Shown: piece by piece, positions 1 to 15,905 of the stretch
Layout: each line of letters begins with the position of its first letter
How positions within the stretch are numbered: the stretch's first letter is position 1
Assembly (NCBI RefSeq): GCF_003194605.1
Contig: NZ_QHKY01000001.1
Location: 1 to 64,000 of the forward strand
DNA: 64,000 bases
Reading direction: 5' to 3'
Source: Nocardioides gilvus
GTDB taxonomy: Bacteria; Actinomycetota; Actinomycetes; Propionibacteriales; Nocardioidaceae
Translations under genes and position numbers: made by a program
The notes under the pieces: model-generated
The model's input: only the letters and a program-made list of their open reading frames with translations
Told to the model about the DNA's origin: nothing
Databases searched by the model: none

Positions 1-125
1 ATCAACACACTCCGAAAAGCATGCCGACAGGGCAATTAAACTAATTCGTCGACTATGACACACTGTTGAGTTCTCAAGGATCAAACGCATAACCGTGCCA
101 ACTCTTCCGAGCCAGCTGCGGCGCC
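1..125 (-). other. rRNA operon 5' leader (16S gene beyond the left edge)
   Basis: Read on the minus strand, positions 88-60 give TTGATCCTTGAGAACTCAAC followed by AGTGTGTCA. This resembles the conserved antitermination part of actinobacterial 16S leaders, which carry TTTGAGAACTCAAnAGTGTG. Two promoter-like sequences lie upstream. The stretch has no credible reading frame. The 16S gene itself is not in the window, so the call rests on the leader motif and the promoters. Confidence 0.7.
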
Positions 126-131
126 TGGTGA

Positions 132-160
132 AACTTAGCGGAGCTTTCAGTCGGAACCAA
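132..160 (-). promoter_or_regulatory. Candidate rRNA operon promoter P2
   Basis: Minus strand: -35 TTGGTT at 160-155, a 17-base spacer, and -10 TAAGTT at 137-132. Transcription would begin near 125 and run leftward into the rRNA-type leader. Confidence 0.5.
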
Positions 161-285
161 ATCCGAATCCTGCTCCAGTTGCTTCGCCGTCGTCCTGACC
201 GGCCAAGCTGTTGGTCACTGCGGCGGGACTCCCTCCGATCCGGACCTTCTGGCCCGGGAGGGCGTCGTTCGCAGCGACAGGTAGA

Positions 286-314
286 ACGTTAACACCTTGT
301 CCCAACGCTGTCGA
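286..314 (-). promoter_or_regulatory. Candidate rRNA operon promoter P1
   Basis: Minus strand: -35 TCGACA at 314-309 (one mismatch to TTGACA), a 17-base spacer, and -10 TAACGT at 291-286. It lies just downstream of the argH stop and points leftward. Tandem promoters are usual for rRNA operons. Positions 161-285 between the two promoters show nothing else I recognise. Confidence 0.45.
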
Positions 315-380
315 CGCAGGGGGTCCAATCGGGGCTACGTCGGCACGTTTGCGCAGGTCAGGGCCGGGTGGGGGGCAGCA

Positions 381-1817
<1,437 letters not shown>

Positions 1818-1856
1818 TCAGTCGTTCTGGCCGTGTCGCTGTCCGGTCGGGCGGGA

Positions 1857-4802
<2,946 letters not shown>

Positions 4803-4806
<4 letters not shown>

Positions 4807-5987
4807 GATGCCGCGCCCGCCGAGTCGAGGATCGCCGGCCAGGCAGCGACGAACGCCTCGGCGTCCTGGCGGGTGAGCACCAACGGCGGTGCCAGACGGA
4901 TCCGGTGCGGGCGCGGGCTGTTGATGAGCCAACCCGCCGCCATCGCGGCCGAGACGACCAGTTTGGCGTCGATGCCCGCGGCCAGGTCCAGGCCGAGAAG
5001 GAGGCCCGCCCCTCTGGTCTCGGTGACCCGCGCGTCAGCGGTGAGTCCCTCGACCAGCAGGGCGCCGATCTCCGTGACGTGGTCCAGCAGTCCCTCGGAC
5101 TCGATCGTGTCGAGCACGGCCAGGGCTGCCGCCGTGGCCATCGGGTTGCCTCCGAACGTCGTGCCGTGGTTGCCGGGCTCGAGCAGCGTCGCGGCGGCAC
5201 CCAACGCGATGGTGGCGCCGATGGGCACTCCACCGCCCAGTCCCTTGGCCAGGGTGATCACGTCGGGCACGACCACACCGTCGACCAACGCGGGATTCTG
5301 GTGGGCGAACCACGTGCCGGTCCGTCCGACGCCGGTCTGGATCTCGTCGAGCCACATCAAGGCCCCGTGACGAGTCGTGATTTCACGAACCCGGGCCAGG
5401 TAGTCCTTGTCGGGCTGGTTGACGCCGGCCTCGCCCTGGAGGGGCTCGACGACGACCGCGGCCGTCTCGTCGGTGACAGCGGCAGCGAGCGCCTCGGCGT
5501 CGCCGAACGGCACCCAGGTCACGTGCCCCGGCAGTGGCTCGAACGGCGTCCGGTACGCCGCGTTGGCCGTGAGCGCCAGGGCGCCCATGGTGCGCCCGTG
5601 GAAGGCCTCTTCGGTCGCGACCACGTGCGTACGCCCGGTGCGACGGGTCAGCTTGAAGGCCGCCTCGTTGGCCTCCGTGCCGGAGTTGGAGAAGAAGACG
5701 CGGCCCTCAGCACCCAGGAGGCCGAGCAGGCGGTGGGCGAGGGCGATCGGCGGCTCGGAGGCGAAGAGGTTGGAGACGTGACCCAGGGTCGAGACCTGCT
5801 CGGTCACCGCGGCGACCACGGCCGGGTGGGCGTGGCCCAAGGAGTTCACCGCGATCCCGGCGAGGAGGTCGACGTACTCCTTGCCGTCCACGTCCCACAC
5901 GTGGGCGCCCTTGCCGCGCGTCAACAGCAACGGAGGGGTGCCGTAGGTGTTCATGAGACCTGCGCCGTAGCGCTCCTGCCACGTCAT
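4803..5987 (-). CDS. argD: Acetylornithine aminotransferase
   Basis: PLP enzyme that turns N-acetylglutamate semialdehyde into N-acetylornithine; it may also serve in lysine synthesis. Class-III aminotransferase features are clear: [11 protein letters not shown] (102-112), the cofactor aspartate in [13 protein letters not shown] (212-224), and the Schiff-base lysine K248 in [12 protein letters not shown]. At 394 residues it has normal length. The ATG overlaps the argB stop (ATGA), and its own stop overlaps the argF GTG. Confidence 0.96.
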
Positions 5988-6919
5988 GGGGTGACCTCCT
6001 CGTCGGCGTAGCCCTTGCGGATCCTGGTCTCGACACCGGGCAGGACCTGGGTGCCGACGCCTTCGTCGGTGAAGACCTCCAGGAGTACGGCGTGGGGCTC
6101 GCGACCGTCGACGACCGTCGCGCGCGGCACTCCCCCGCTCACGGCGTCGTAGCAGGCCTGCATCTTGGGCACCATGCCGGCGTCCAGGCTCGGCAGCATC
6201 TCCGCGAGCGACTCAGGGCTGATCTCCTGGATGACGTCGTCAGAGTTGCCGTAGTCGCGGAACAGTCCCTCGACGTCGGTGAGCACCAACAACTTCTCGG
6301 CCCCCAGGGCGACGGCCAGGGCCGCGGCCGCAGTGTCCGCGTTGACGTTGTGCACCACGCCGTGGATGTCCGGCGCAACGCTGGAGATGACCGGGATCCG
6401 ACCGGCCTGCACCAGGTCGAGGACAGCTTCGGGGCGCACCTCGGCGACCTCACCCACCAGGCCCAGGTCGATCTCCTCACCGTCGATGATGGTGTTGGTC
6501 GGCTTGGCCGTGAAGAGGCCGGCATCCTCACCGGAGAGGCCCACGGCGAGGGGACCATGGGAGTTGATCAGGCCCACCAGCTCGCGCTGGACCTGGCCGA
6601 CCAGCACCATGCGTACGACGTCCATCGCTTCGGGCGTCGTCACCCGGAGGCCACCACGGAACTCGGACTTGATGCCGAGCTTGTCGAGCATGCGATTGAT
6701 CTGCGGGCCACCACCGTGCACGACGACCGGCTTGAAGCCGGCGAAGCGCAGGAACGCGATGTCCTCGGCGAAGGCGACCTTCAGGGCGTCGTCGGTCATG
6801 GCGTTGCCGCCGTACTTCACGACGATCGTGCGGCCGTGGTACTTCTTCAGCCACGGCAGGGCCGCAGCCAGGGTGGCGGCCTTCTTGGGGTCGGGGCGCA
6901 TCATCTTCTTCTCACTCAT
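5984..6919 (-). CDS. argB: Acetylglutamate kinase
   Basis: Phosphorylates N-acetylglutamate, usually the arginine-feedback step. Amino acid kinase fold with KYGGNAM near residues 35-41 and VHGGGPQIN near 68. The N-terminal helix (about residues 10-30) and the C-terminal GTQVLP segment resemble arginine-sensitive hexameric NAGK enzymes, so feedback inhibition is plausible but inferred. The ATG overlaps the argJ stop (ATGA). Confidence 0.96.
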   Translation of the reverse strand: MSEKKMMRPDPKKAATLAAALPWLKKYHGRTIVVKYGGNAMTDDALKVAFAEDIAFLRFAGFKPVVVHGGGPQINRMLDKLGIKSEFRGGLRVTTPEAMDVVRMVLVGQVQRELVGLINSHGPLAVGLSGEDAGLFTAKPTNTIIDGEEIDLGLVGEVAEVRPEAVLDLVQAGRIPVISSVAPDIHGVVHNVNADTAAAALAVALGAEKLLVLTDVEGLFRDYGNSDDVIQEISPESLAEMLPSLDAGMVPKMQACYDAVSGGVPRATVVDGREPHAVLLEVFTDEGVGTQVLPGVETRIRKGYADEEVTP

Positions 6920-8067
6920 GAGCTGTAGGCACTGTTCTCGTGGACGTAGGCGTGCGTCAGGTCGTTGGTCCAGACCGTCGCACGGGCGTCACCCGACTTG
7001 AGGTCGACGGTGACGGTCACCTCACGGGGCTCGAGGTCGACGCCGGCAGGGTCCTCGTGGGGCGTGGAGTTGCGGCAGACCCAGACGCCGTTCATCGCCA
7101 CGTCGAGGTCGGCCGGGTCGAAGGCGGCCTGTGTGGTGCCCAGGGAAGCCAGCACGCGACCCCAGTTGGGGTCCTTGCCGAAGATGGCGGCCTTGAAGAG
7201 GTTGCTCCGGGCGATGGAGCGACCCACCTCCACCGCGTCGTCCTCGTCAGCAGCGTTGAGGACGGTGATCGCGATCTCGTGGTCCGCGCCCTCGGCGTCC
7301 TTGAGCAACTGCATGGCCAGATCGGTGCACATCTGGGTGAGCGCCCACGTGAACTCCTCCAACGGCGGCGTGATGCCACTGGCGCCACTGGCCATCACGG
7401 TGACGGTGTCGTTGGTGGACATGCAGCCGTCGGAGTCGAGCCGGTCGAACGAGACCCGGGTCGCAGCACGCAGCGCGGTGTCGAGGTCGGCGGCGGGCAC
7501 CACCGCATCGGTGGTGATGACGACCAGCATGGTGGCCAACTGGGGTGCCAGCATTCCGGCACCCTTGGCCATCCCACCGATCGACCATCCGGCGCCCTCG
7601 ACCACTGCCTGCTTGGAGACCGAGTCGGTGGTCATGATCGCGGTGGCGGCGGCGTCCCCGCCGTCGGCCGCGAGCGCGGAGTAAGCCGCCTCGACGCCGG
7701 CGAGCAGGTCGCTGCGCGAGTTGGTGAGTCCGATGAGACCGGTGGAACAGACCACCACGTCGATGGCGCCGATACCCAACTTCTCCGCCACCTTCTCGGC
7801 GACGGCATGCGTGGTCTGGAACCCTTCGGCACCGGTGTAGCAGTTGGCTCCCCCGGAGTTGAGGACGACCGCACGGACGACCCCGTCCTTCACGACCTCC
7901 TGGCTCCACAGCACGGGGTTGGCCTTGCAACGGTTGGCCGTGAAGACGGAGGCGGAGTCCCAGGTGGGTCCGGTGTTGACGACGAGGGCGAGGTCCTCGG
8001 CACCGGTCGACTTGAGACCGGCTGCGACGCCGGATGCGAGGAATCCGGCTGGGGTGGTGACGCTCAT
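6916..8067 (-). CDS. argJ: Bifunctional ornithine acetyltransferase / N-acetylglutamate synthase
   Basis: Recycles the acetyl group from acetylornithine to glutamate. The bifunctional form can also make N-acetylglutamate from acetyl-CoA, and no separate synthase gene is seen here. The precursor self-cleaves before a threonine: [15 protein letters not shown] places it at about T179. The start is the ATG at 8067, giving 383 residues; an upstream open extension is compositionally unlike the family. It lies 28 bp after the ACT-domain gene, so it is less tightly coupled than the downstream genes. Confidence 0.95.
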   Translation of the reverse strand: MSVTTPAGFLASGVAAGLKSTGAEDLALVVNTGPTWDSASVFTANRCKANPVLWSQEVVKDGVVRAVVLNSGGANCYTGAEGFQTTHAVAEKVAEKLGIGAIDVVVCSTGLIGLTNSRSDLLAGVEAAYSALAADGGDAAATAIMTTDSVSKQAVVEGAGWSIGGMAKGAGMLAPQLATMLVVITTDAVVPAADLDTALRAATRVSFDRLDSDGCMSTNDTVTVMASGASGITPPLEEFTWALTQMCTDLAMQLLKDAEGADHEIAITVLNAADEDDAVEVGRSIARSNLFKAAIFGKDPNWGRVLASLGTTQAAFDPADLDVAMNGVWVCRNSTPHEDPAGVDLEPREVTVTVDLKSGDARATVWTNDLTHAYVHENSAYSS

Positions 8068-8095
8068 GTTGGTGTGGCCTCTCAGGGCAGGTCGA

Positions 8096-10940
<2,845 letters not shown>

Positions 10941-11017
10941 GAGCAAAGAAGAGCAGAGATTCGCCCCCGAGGGAGCAGAACCGCCCACCCCTCGGATGCT
11001 CTGTGCTCACACGGGGC

Positions 11018-12112
11018 TCACCCGGGTCGTGCGACGACGCTCACGGGCGTCGAGAACTGGTCGTCGGCCGAACGTACGGCGTGCTTGCGTGCGATCACCT
11101 TGAACGTGTGACGATGCCCCGGCTCCAGTCCTGTGACCTTATGTCCGGCGGTACGCACGTCCCTGGCGACCTGGGTGTAGTCACCGTCGTCGAGCGCCAT
11201 CCACACGTCGTGTCCGGTTGCTCCGGGCGGCCCCACCCACGCCAGCCGCGCGGAGGTAGGGTCGCCGGCCGGGTACTTCACCTTCAGGGTCGAACTGCTG
11301 CGCAACCCTTCTGTCGGCACCACCAGGCTGGGGTCGTGCCCTGAGCCCACACCCACCTCGGCCAGGGCATCAGCCACCTGGGAGGCGATCTTCACCTGGC
11401 CCGACGTGTCCGGGTGGGCACCGTCCCACGTGTCGCGTTCCTCGCCCTTGCCCACCGCTTGCAGGTCAGCCGGCACGGTGGCGACCGCCACCGGCGACTC
11501 GGCGGTGCTCCAGGACGGGGCACTCTGCAGCAGCAACCTGTTGTACTCGGCCACCGGGAACTGACTCCAGTGGGCCACGTCCACCATCGCCTGGGCAATG
11601 ACGATGCGCACCGAGGGGTTCGCGGCTCTGAACTCCACGACCTGGGCCTGGACCTCACTGAGGAGCTGCTGAGGGTCGACCCGCAACCACGTCAGGTCGT
11701 TCCACCCGAGCGCATACACCACGACATCCGGATCGTGCTGCGCCATCACGGCGCTGGGAGTGCTGGTGCCGAGCGTCACCGAGTCACCCCAGACGCTGTG
11801 GTGGTCACTGTCGAAGTTCGAGTCGGCGTAGGCGATCGCGTCCTCGGGGGTCTTGCTCTCACCCCACTCGTCAGGCGGATCGTCGGCGACCCCGGTCCGC
11901 CCACCGACGAACTCGACGTCGGCGCCACCGGCCAGCAACTGCTGGTGCAGGAAGTAGCGCCACGTCCAGTCGCCGCTCGACCCATGGGTGAGCGAGTCGC
12001 CCAGGACCACGACACGCATCGGCCCCTCCGACTCCTCGGCCCCGGTGCACGACGTCATGCCCGGCGCGAGCGACAGCCCGAGCAGTGCCGCGATCACAGT
12101 TCTTGCCCCCAT
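11018..12112 (-). CDS. SGNH/GDSL-family hydrolase, probable lipoprotein
   Basis: 364 residues. The N-terminal hydrophobic segment ends in GMTSC, with C22 as a possible lipidated cysteine; the lipobox is imperfect (MTSC). SGNH motifs: VVVLGDSLTHGSSGD (S40), VVYALGWNDLTW, and WDGAHPDTSGQ for the Asp/His pair. A short beta-rich tail contains LAWVGPPGATGHDVWMAL, paralogous to the tail of the next gene. The two genes lie 77 bp apart in the same direction, and tandem duplication is likely. They sit between pheT and argC, two genes that are near neighbours in mycobacteria. Confidence 0.82.
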   Translation of the reverse strand: MGARTVIAALLGLSLAPGMTSCTGAEESEGPMRVVVLGDSLTHGSSGDWTWRYFLHQQLLAGGADVEFVGGRTGVADDPPDEWGESKTPEDAIAYADSNFDSDHHSVWGDSVTLGTSTPSAVMAQHDPDVVVYALGWNDLTWLRVDPQQLLSEVQAQVVEFRAANPSVRIVIAQAMVDVAHWSQFPVAEYNRLLLQSAPSWSTAESPVAVATVPADLQAVGKGEERDTWDGAHPDTSGQVKIASQVADALAEVGVGSGHDPSLVVPTEGLRSSSTLKVKYPAGDPTSARLAWVGPPGATGHDVWMALDDGDYTQVARDVRTAGHKVTGLEPGHRHTFKVIARKHAVRSADDQFSTPVSVVARPG

Positions 12113-12189
12113 GACCCATGCATAGCGCACCACGGGGCTCCCGTGCCCACCATGACGGACGGTGGGACGGGATCCCGGCGCCCGGAGGC

Positions 12190-14670
12190 TCAGCGCTGGA
12201 CGGCGCCCACCTTCGCCACCGCGGCCGCAACCGCTGCATCGCGGAAGGCGCTCGTGTCCTTCTCGGTGAGGGTGCGGTCGTCGGCGCGGAAGCGGAGCGC
12301 GAAGGCCAGCGACTTCTTGCCCGCCCCGACCTGCTGTCCGGTGTAGACGTCGAAGAGTCGGATCGACTCCAACACGTCACCGGCCCCACTGCGCAGGGCC
12401 GCCTCCACGTCGGCTGCGGCGACCGTTTCGTCCACGACGAGGGCCACGTCCTCCTTGGCGAGGGGCTGGGTCGAGAAGGTCGGTGCAGGCCGCAGATGAA
12501 CTGCGTGCTCGATCAGTACGTCCAGGTCGGCTTCGGCCGCGACGCTCCCGCGCGGCAGCCCCAGGGCCGTACAGACCTTGGGGTGCAGCTCGCCGGCATG
12601 GCCGACGACCTCGCCCGCCACGCTCAGCTCGGCACAGCGGCCGGGGTGCCACGGGGCCATCTCGACCCCGCGCGTCGTGACCGACAGACCGACGGAGTCA
12701 GCGACGGCCCGGACTGCCTCGACGGCGTCGGCCCACGTCACTCCGCGTCCCTCACCCCACCACCCGGAGGCGTCCGCCTCTCCGACGCCGACGAGCGCGA
12801 TGTGCAACGGCTGCCGGGGAAGCGCAGCGTCAAGAGCAGCGAACTCCTCCTTGCTCGGTCGAGCATCCACCGGGAGGATCGGCGCCACACCGCCGGTGGG
12901 AAGCGTGACGGTCGCGGTCTCGAAGAGGCCGAAGGAGGAGGCGCCGTAGCCGACGTTGCGCGCGGCCGCCCGCAGCAGACCGACCAGCACCGTGGTGGTC
13001 ATCAACGGCGCTTCGTTGCTCAGCGGGTTGGCCAGACGCAGCGCGTTGCGGCGTACGTCGTCAGTCGGGATGCCCAGGGCGTCGAAGTCGCTCTCCCCCA
13101 CGAACGGGAAGGTGACGATCTCGGTGAATCCCTCCGCAGCGGCCGCCCGACCGAAGCGGCGGCGCAACTGCTGGGCCCTGGTCAGTCCTCGACCCGCGGG
13201 CGGGATCGGCAGCACTGACGGCACCTTGTCGTAGCCGACGAGACGGATGACCTCCTCCGTGGTGTCCTGGGCGTCGGTCAGGTCGGGGCGCCACGGCGGC
13301 GGCACGACGGTGAGCGTGCCCGATCCGGTGACGTCGCAGCCCACCGCGCGCAGGGCCTCCACGGCCGTCTCCTCGGAGATCTCCATCCCGGAGACGAGAG
13401 CCGCCTTGTCGCCGGAGACCGTGATCACGGGCGCCTCGGGGGGCGTGCCGACCACGGTGACACCCGGGTCGGCGCTCGCGCCGCCGTGGGCCACCAGCAG
13501 CTCGACCACTCGATCTGCCGCAGCCTCGCAGATCGTCGGGTCGACACCGCGCTCGTTGCGCTTGCCTGCCTCCGACGAGATCTTGTGACGCTTGCCCGTG
13601 CGGAACATCGAGACCGCGTCCCAGTGGGCCGACTCGACGAGGATCGACGTGGTCGACTCCCCCATCTCCGTGGTCTCCCCGCCCATCACGCCACCGAGCC
13701 CGATGATGCCGGAGTCGTCGGTGACGACCAGGTCCTCGGTCGAGAGCGTGCGGTCGGTGCCGTCGAGGGTCGTGAGGGTCTCGCCCGCGCGAGCACGTCG
13801 TACGACGATCGCTCCGCGCAACTTGTCGGCGTCGTAACCGTGGATCGGACGGCCCGTCTCGAGCATCACGTAGTTGGTGATGTCGACCGCCAGCGAGATC
13901 GAGCGCATCCCCGCAGCGACGAGGCGCTGCGAGATGTAGCTCGGTGTCGGGGCGGAGGGGTCGAAGCCGGTGACCTTGCGGGCCACGAAGACCGGGCACC
14001 CGACGGTGTCCTCCAGCACGACCGGGTGACCCTGGTCGTTGGCCGCAGGGGTGTCACGGATCGCGGGGTCGCGGAAGTTCGTCGCCCCCTCCACGGAGAC
14101 GGCCAGGTCGCGAGCGATACCGCGCAGTGAGAGACCGTACGCACGGTCCGGGTTGACCTCGAACTCGATGATCTCCTCGTCCAGACCGAGGACCGAGCGC
14201 ACGTCCTGACCGGGCTCGCCGGCGTCGGAGGGCAGCACGATGATGCCGTCGTCGTCCTCGGGCAGACCCAGCTCGGAGGTCGAGCAGATCATGCCTGCCG
14301 AGAGGTGGCCGTAGGTCTTGCGCTCAGAGATGGCGAAGTTGCCGGGGAGTACGCCGCCCGGGAGGATCACCACGACCAGGTCGCCGGGAGCGAAGTTGTG
14401 CGCGCCGCAGACGATGCCCTGAGGCTGGCCGGTGCCGTTCGCGTCACCGACGTCGACGGTGCACCAGTTGATGACCTTGCCGTTCTTCTGCGGCTCGGGC
14501 TCCATGGTGAGGACGCGGCCGATCACCAGCGGACCGGTGATCTGGGCGCCGGGGCTGTCGATCGCCTCGAGCTTGAGACCCGTCATGGTGAGTCGTCGGG
14601 TGATCTCGTCGGTGGTCACGTCGGCGGGGACGTCGACGTACTCCTTGATCCAGGAGATGGGTGCCTTCAT
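12190..14670 (-). CDS. pheT: Phenylalanine--tRNA ligase beta subunit
   Basis: 826 residues, normal for bacterial PheT. Domains in order: N-terminal B1 (APISWIKEYVDVP), an OB-fold tRNA-binding region at roughly 40-150 (VIGRVLTMEPEP), B3/B4 editing region, B5 domain, a catalytic-like core (LRRRFGRAAAAEGFTEIVTFPF), and the C-terminal ferredoxin-like anticodon-binding domain (PTFSTQPLAKEDVALVVDE). It pairs with PheS as an alpha2-beta2 enzyme that charges tRNA-Phe. It follows pheS by 12 bp, so the two form an operon. Confidence 0.97.
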   Translation of the reverse strand: MKAPISWIKEYVDVPADVTTDEITRRLTMTGLKLEAIDSPGAQITGPLVIGRVLTMEPEPQKNGKVINWCTVDVGDANGTGQPQGIVCGAHNFAPGDLVVVILPGGVLPGNFAISERKTYGHLSAGMICSTSELGLPEDDDGIIVLPSDAGEPGQDVRSVLGLDEEIIEFEVNPDRAYGLSLRGIARDLAVSVEGATNFRDPAIRDTPAANDQGHPVVLEDTVGCPVFVARKVTGFDPSAPTPSYISQRLVAAGMRSISLAVDITNYVMLETGRPIHGYDADKLRGAIVVRRARAGETLTTLDGTDRTLSTEDLVVTDDSGIIGLGGVMGGETTEMGESTTSILVESAHWDAVSMFRTGKRHKISSEAGKRNERGVDPTICEAAADRVVELLVAHGGASADPGVTVVGTPPEAPVITVSGDKAALVSGMEISEETAVEALRAVGCDVTGSGTLTVVPPPWRPDLTDAQDTTEEVIRLVGYDKVPSVLPIPPAGRGLTRAQQLRRRFGRAAAAEGFTEIVTFPFVGESDFDALGIPTDDVRRNALRLANPLSNEAPLMTTTVLVGLLRAAARNVGYGASSFGLFETATVTLPTGGVAPILPVDARPSKEEFAALDAALPRQPLHIALVGVGEADASGWWGEGRGVTWADAVEAVRAVADSVGLSVTTRGVEMAPWHPGRCAELSVAGEVVGHAGELHPKVCTALGLPRGSVAAEADLDVLIEHAVHLRPAPTFSTQPLAKEDVALVVDETVAAADVEAALRSGAGDVLESIRLFDVYTGQQVGAGKKSLAFALRFRADDRTLTEKDTSAFRDAAVAAAVAKVGAVQR

Positions 14671-14682
14671 GGGTGCTGGTCC

Positions 14683-15780
14683 TCAAATCTCGGTGCCGAA
14701 GGCGGAGGCGAAGCGCACGTCGCCCTCGAAGAGCGGGCGCAGGTCCTCCAGGTTGTGGCGGAACATGAACGAGCGGTCGATGCCCATGCCGAAGGCGAAG
14801 CCGGAGTAGACCTCCGGGTCGACGCCGCAGGCGATCAGGACTCGGGGGTTGACCACGCCGCAGCCACCCCACTCGATCCAGCCCTCGCCTCGACAGGTGC
14901 GGCACTCCTCGGAGTTCTCTCCGAGGCAGACGAAGCACCTCAGGTCGACCTCGGCGCTGGGCTCGGTGAAGGGGAAGTACGACGGGCGGAAGCGGGTGTC
15001 GACGCCTTCGCCGAACATCCGCGTCGCGAAGTGGTCGAGCGCGCCCTTCAGGTGGGCCATCGAGATGCCTTTGTCCACGACCAGCCCTTCGACCTGGTGG
15101 AACATCGGGCTGTGGGTCGCGTCGTACTCGTCGGTGCGGAAGACCCGACCCGGGCAGGCGATGTAGATCGGCGGCTTGCGGGTGAGCATGGTCCGGGCCT
15201 GGACCGGCGAGGTCTGGGTCCGCAGCACCACGTGGTTCTCCGCGGGCTCGGTCCAGAAGGTGTCCTGCATCGTGCGGGCCGGGTGGTCCGGTCCGAGGTT
15301 GAGGGCGTCGAAGTTGAGCCACTCGGCCTCCACCAACGGGCCTTCGGCGATCTCCCACCCCATGGCGACGAAGATGTCGGCGATCAGCTCGGACTGCAGT
15401 GTCAGCGGGTGGCGTGAACCGCGCCGACGACGAGCCGTGGGCAGGGTGACGTCCACGGTCTCGGTCAGCAGCATCCGCTCCTCGTGCTCGACCTCGAGCA
15501 CGGCCTGACGTTCGGCGATCGCCTTGTTGACGGCTCCACGGGCCTGGCCGATGCGTTGGCCGGCTTCCTTGCGGGCCTGCGGCGGCAGGGCGCCGATCTC
15601 GCGGTTGGCCAGGGCCAGCGGCGACCTGTCACCGGCGTGCTCGAGCCGTGCCTGCTTGAGTTCATCGAGGTCCTGAGCTGCCGCGACCGCCACCAACGCT
15701 GCATCGCGTGCGGCCTCGAGCTCTTCAGCCTTGAGCGGGGTGACCTCGACGGGGTCGTAATCGTTGTTGGGGCCGGACAT
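14683..15780 (-). CDS. pheS: Phenylalanine--tRNA ligase alpha subunit
   Basis: 365 residues; class-II synthetase catalytic subunit. Motif 2 region FRTDEYDATHSPMFHQVEG and motif 3 GFAFGMGIDR are present. A four-cysteine cluster (CFVCLGENSEECRTCRGEGW) sits in the insertion where many bacterial PheS proteins bind zinc. The start is the ATG at 15780, preceded by the ribosome site GGAAAGGGAG; an in-frame extension of eight codons upstream lacks such a site. The N-terminal coiled coil (about 20-90) contacts tRNA in known structures. Confidence 0.97.
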   Translation of the reverse strand: MSGPNNDYDPVEVTPLKAEELEAARDAALVAVAAAQDLDELKQARLEHAGDRSPLALANREIGALPPQARKEAGQRIGQARGAVNKAIAERQAVLEVEHEERMLLTETVDVTLPTARRRRGSRHPLTLQSELIADIFVAMGWEIAEGPLVEAEWLNFDALNLGPDHPARTMQDTFWTEPAENHVVLRTQTSPVQARTMLTRKPPIYIACPGRVFRTDEYDATHSPMFHQVEGLVVDKGISMAHLKGALDHFATRMFGEGVDTRFRPSYFPFTEPSAEVDLRCFVCLGENSEECRTCRGEGWIEWGGCGVVNPRVLIACGVDPEVYSGFAFGMGIDRSFMFRHNLEDLRPLFEGDVRFASAFGTEI

Positions 15781-15817
15781 GGCTCCCTTTCCAGCTGCGG
15801 GCACACGGACGCAGCAG

Positions 15818-15823
15818 ATTCTA
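15818..15823 (-). promoter_or_regulatory. Candidate pheST promoter -10 box
   Basis: TAGAAT on the minus strand, about 37 bases before the pheS ATG, with a weak -35 (GTCCTC) 17 bases upstream. A leader of roughly 30 nt is too short for a T-box, so I see no sign of tRNA-sensing attenuation. Confidence 0.45.
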
Positions 15824-15905
15824 TGGGTCGGACGGGGCGAGAGGACTCCCCGGACCCGGCGACGAGAGTGAGGCGTACGCCACCGGGCCGGTCAACCGGG
15901 ATGGC

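Noticed and set aside
12113-12189. Terminator after pheT
   Set aside because: Short inverted repeats exist (CACGGG-AGC-CCCGTG), but no T-run follows on the minus strand.
15781-15905. T-box or attenuator upstream of pheS
   Set aside because: The predicted leader is about 30 nt and has no T-box core or specifier loop.
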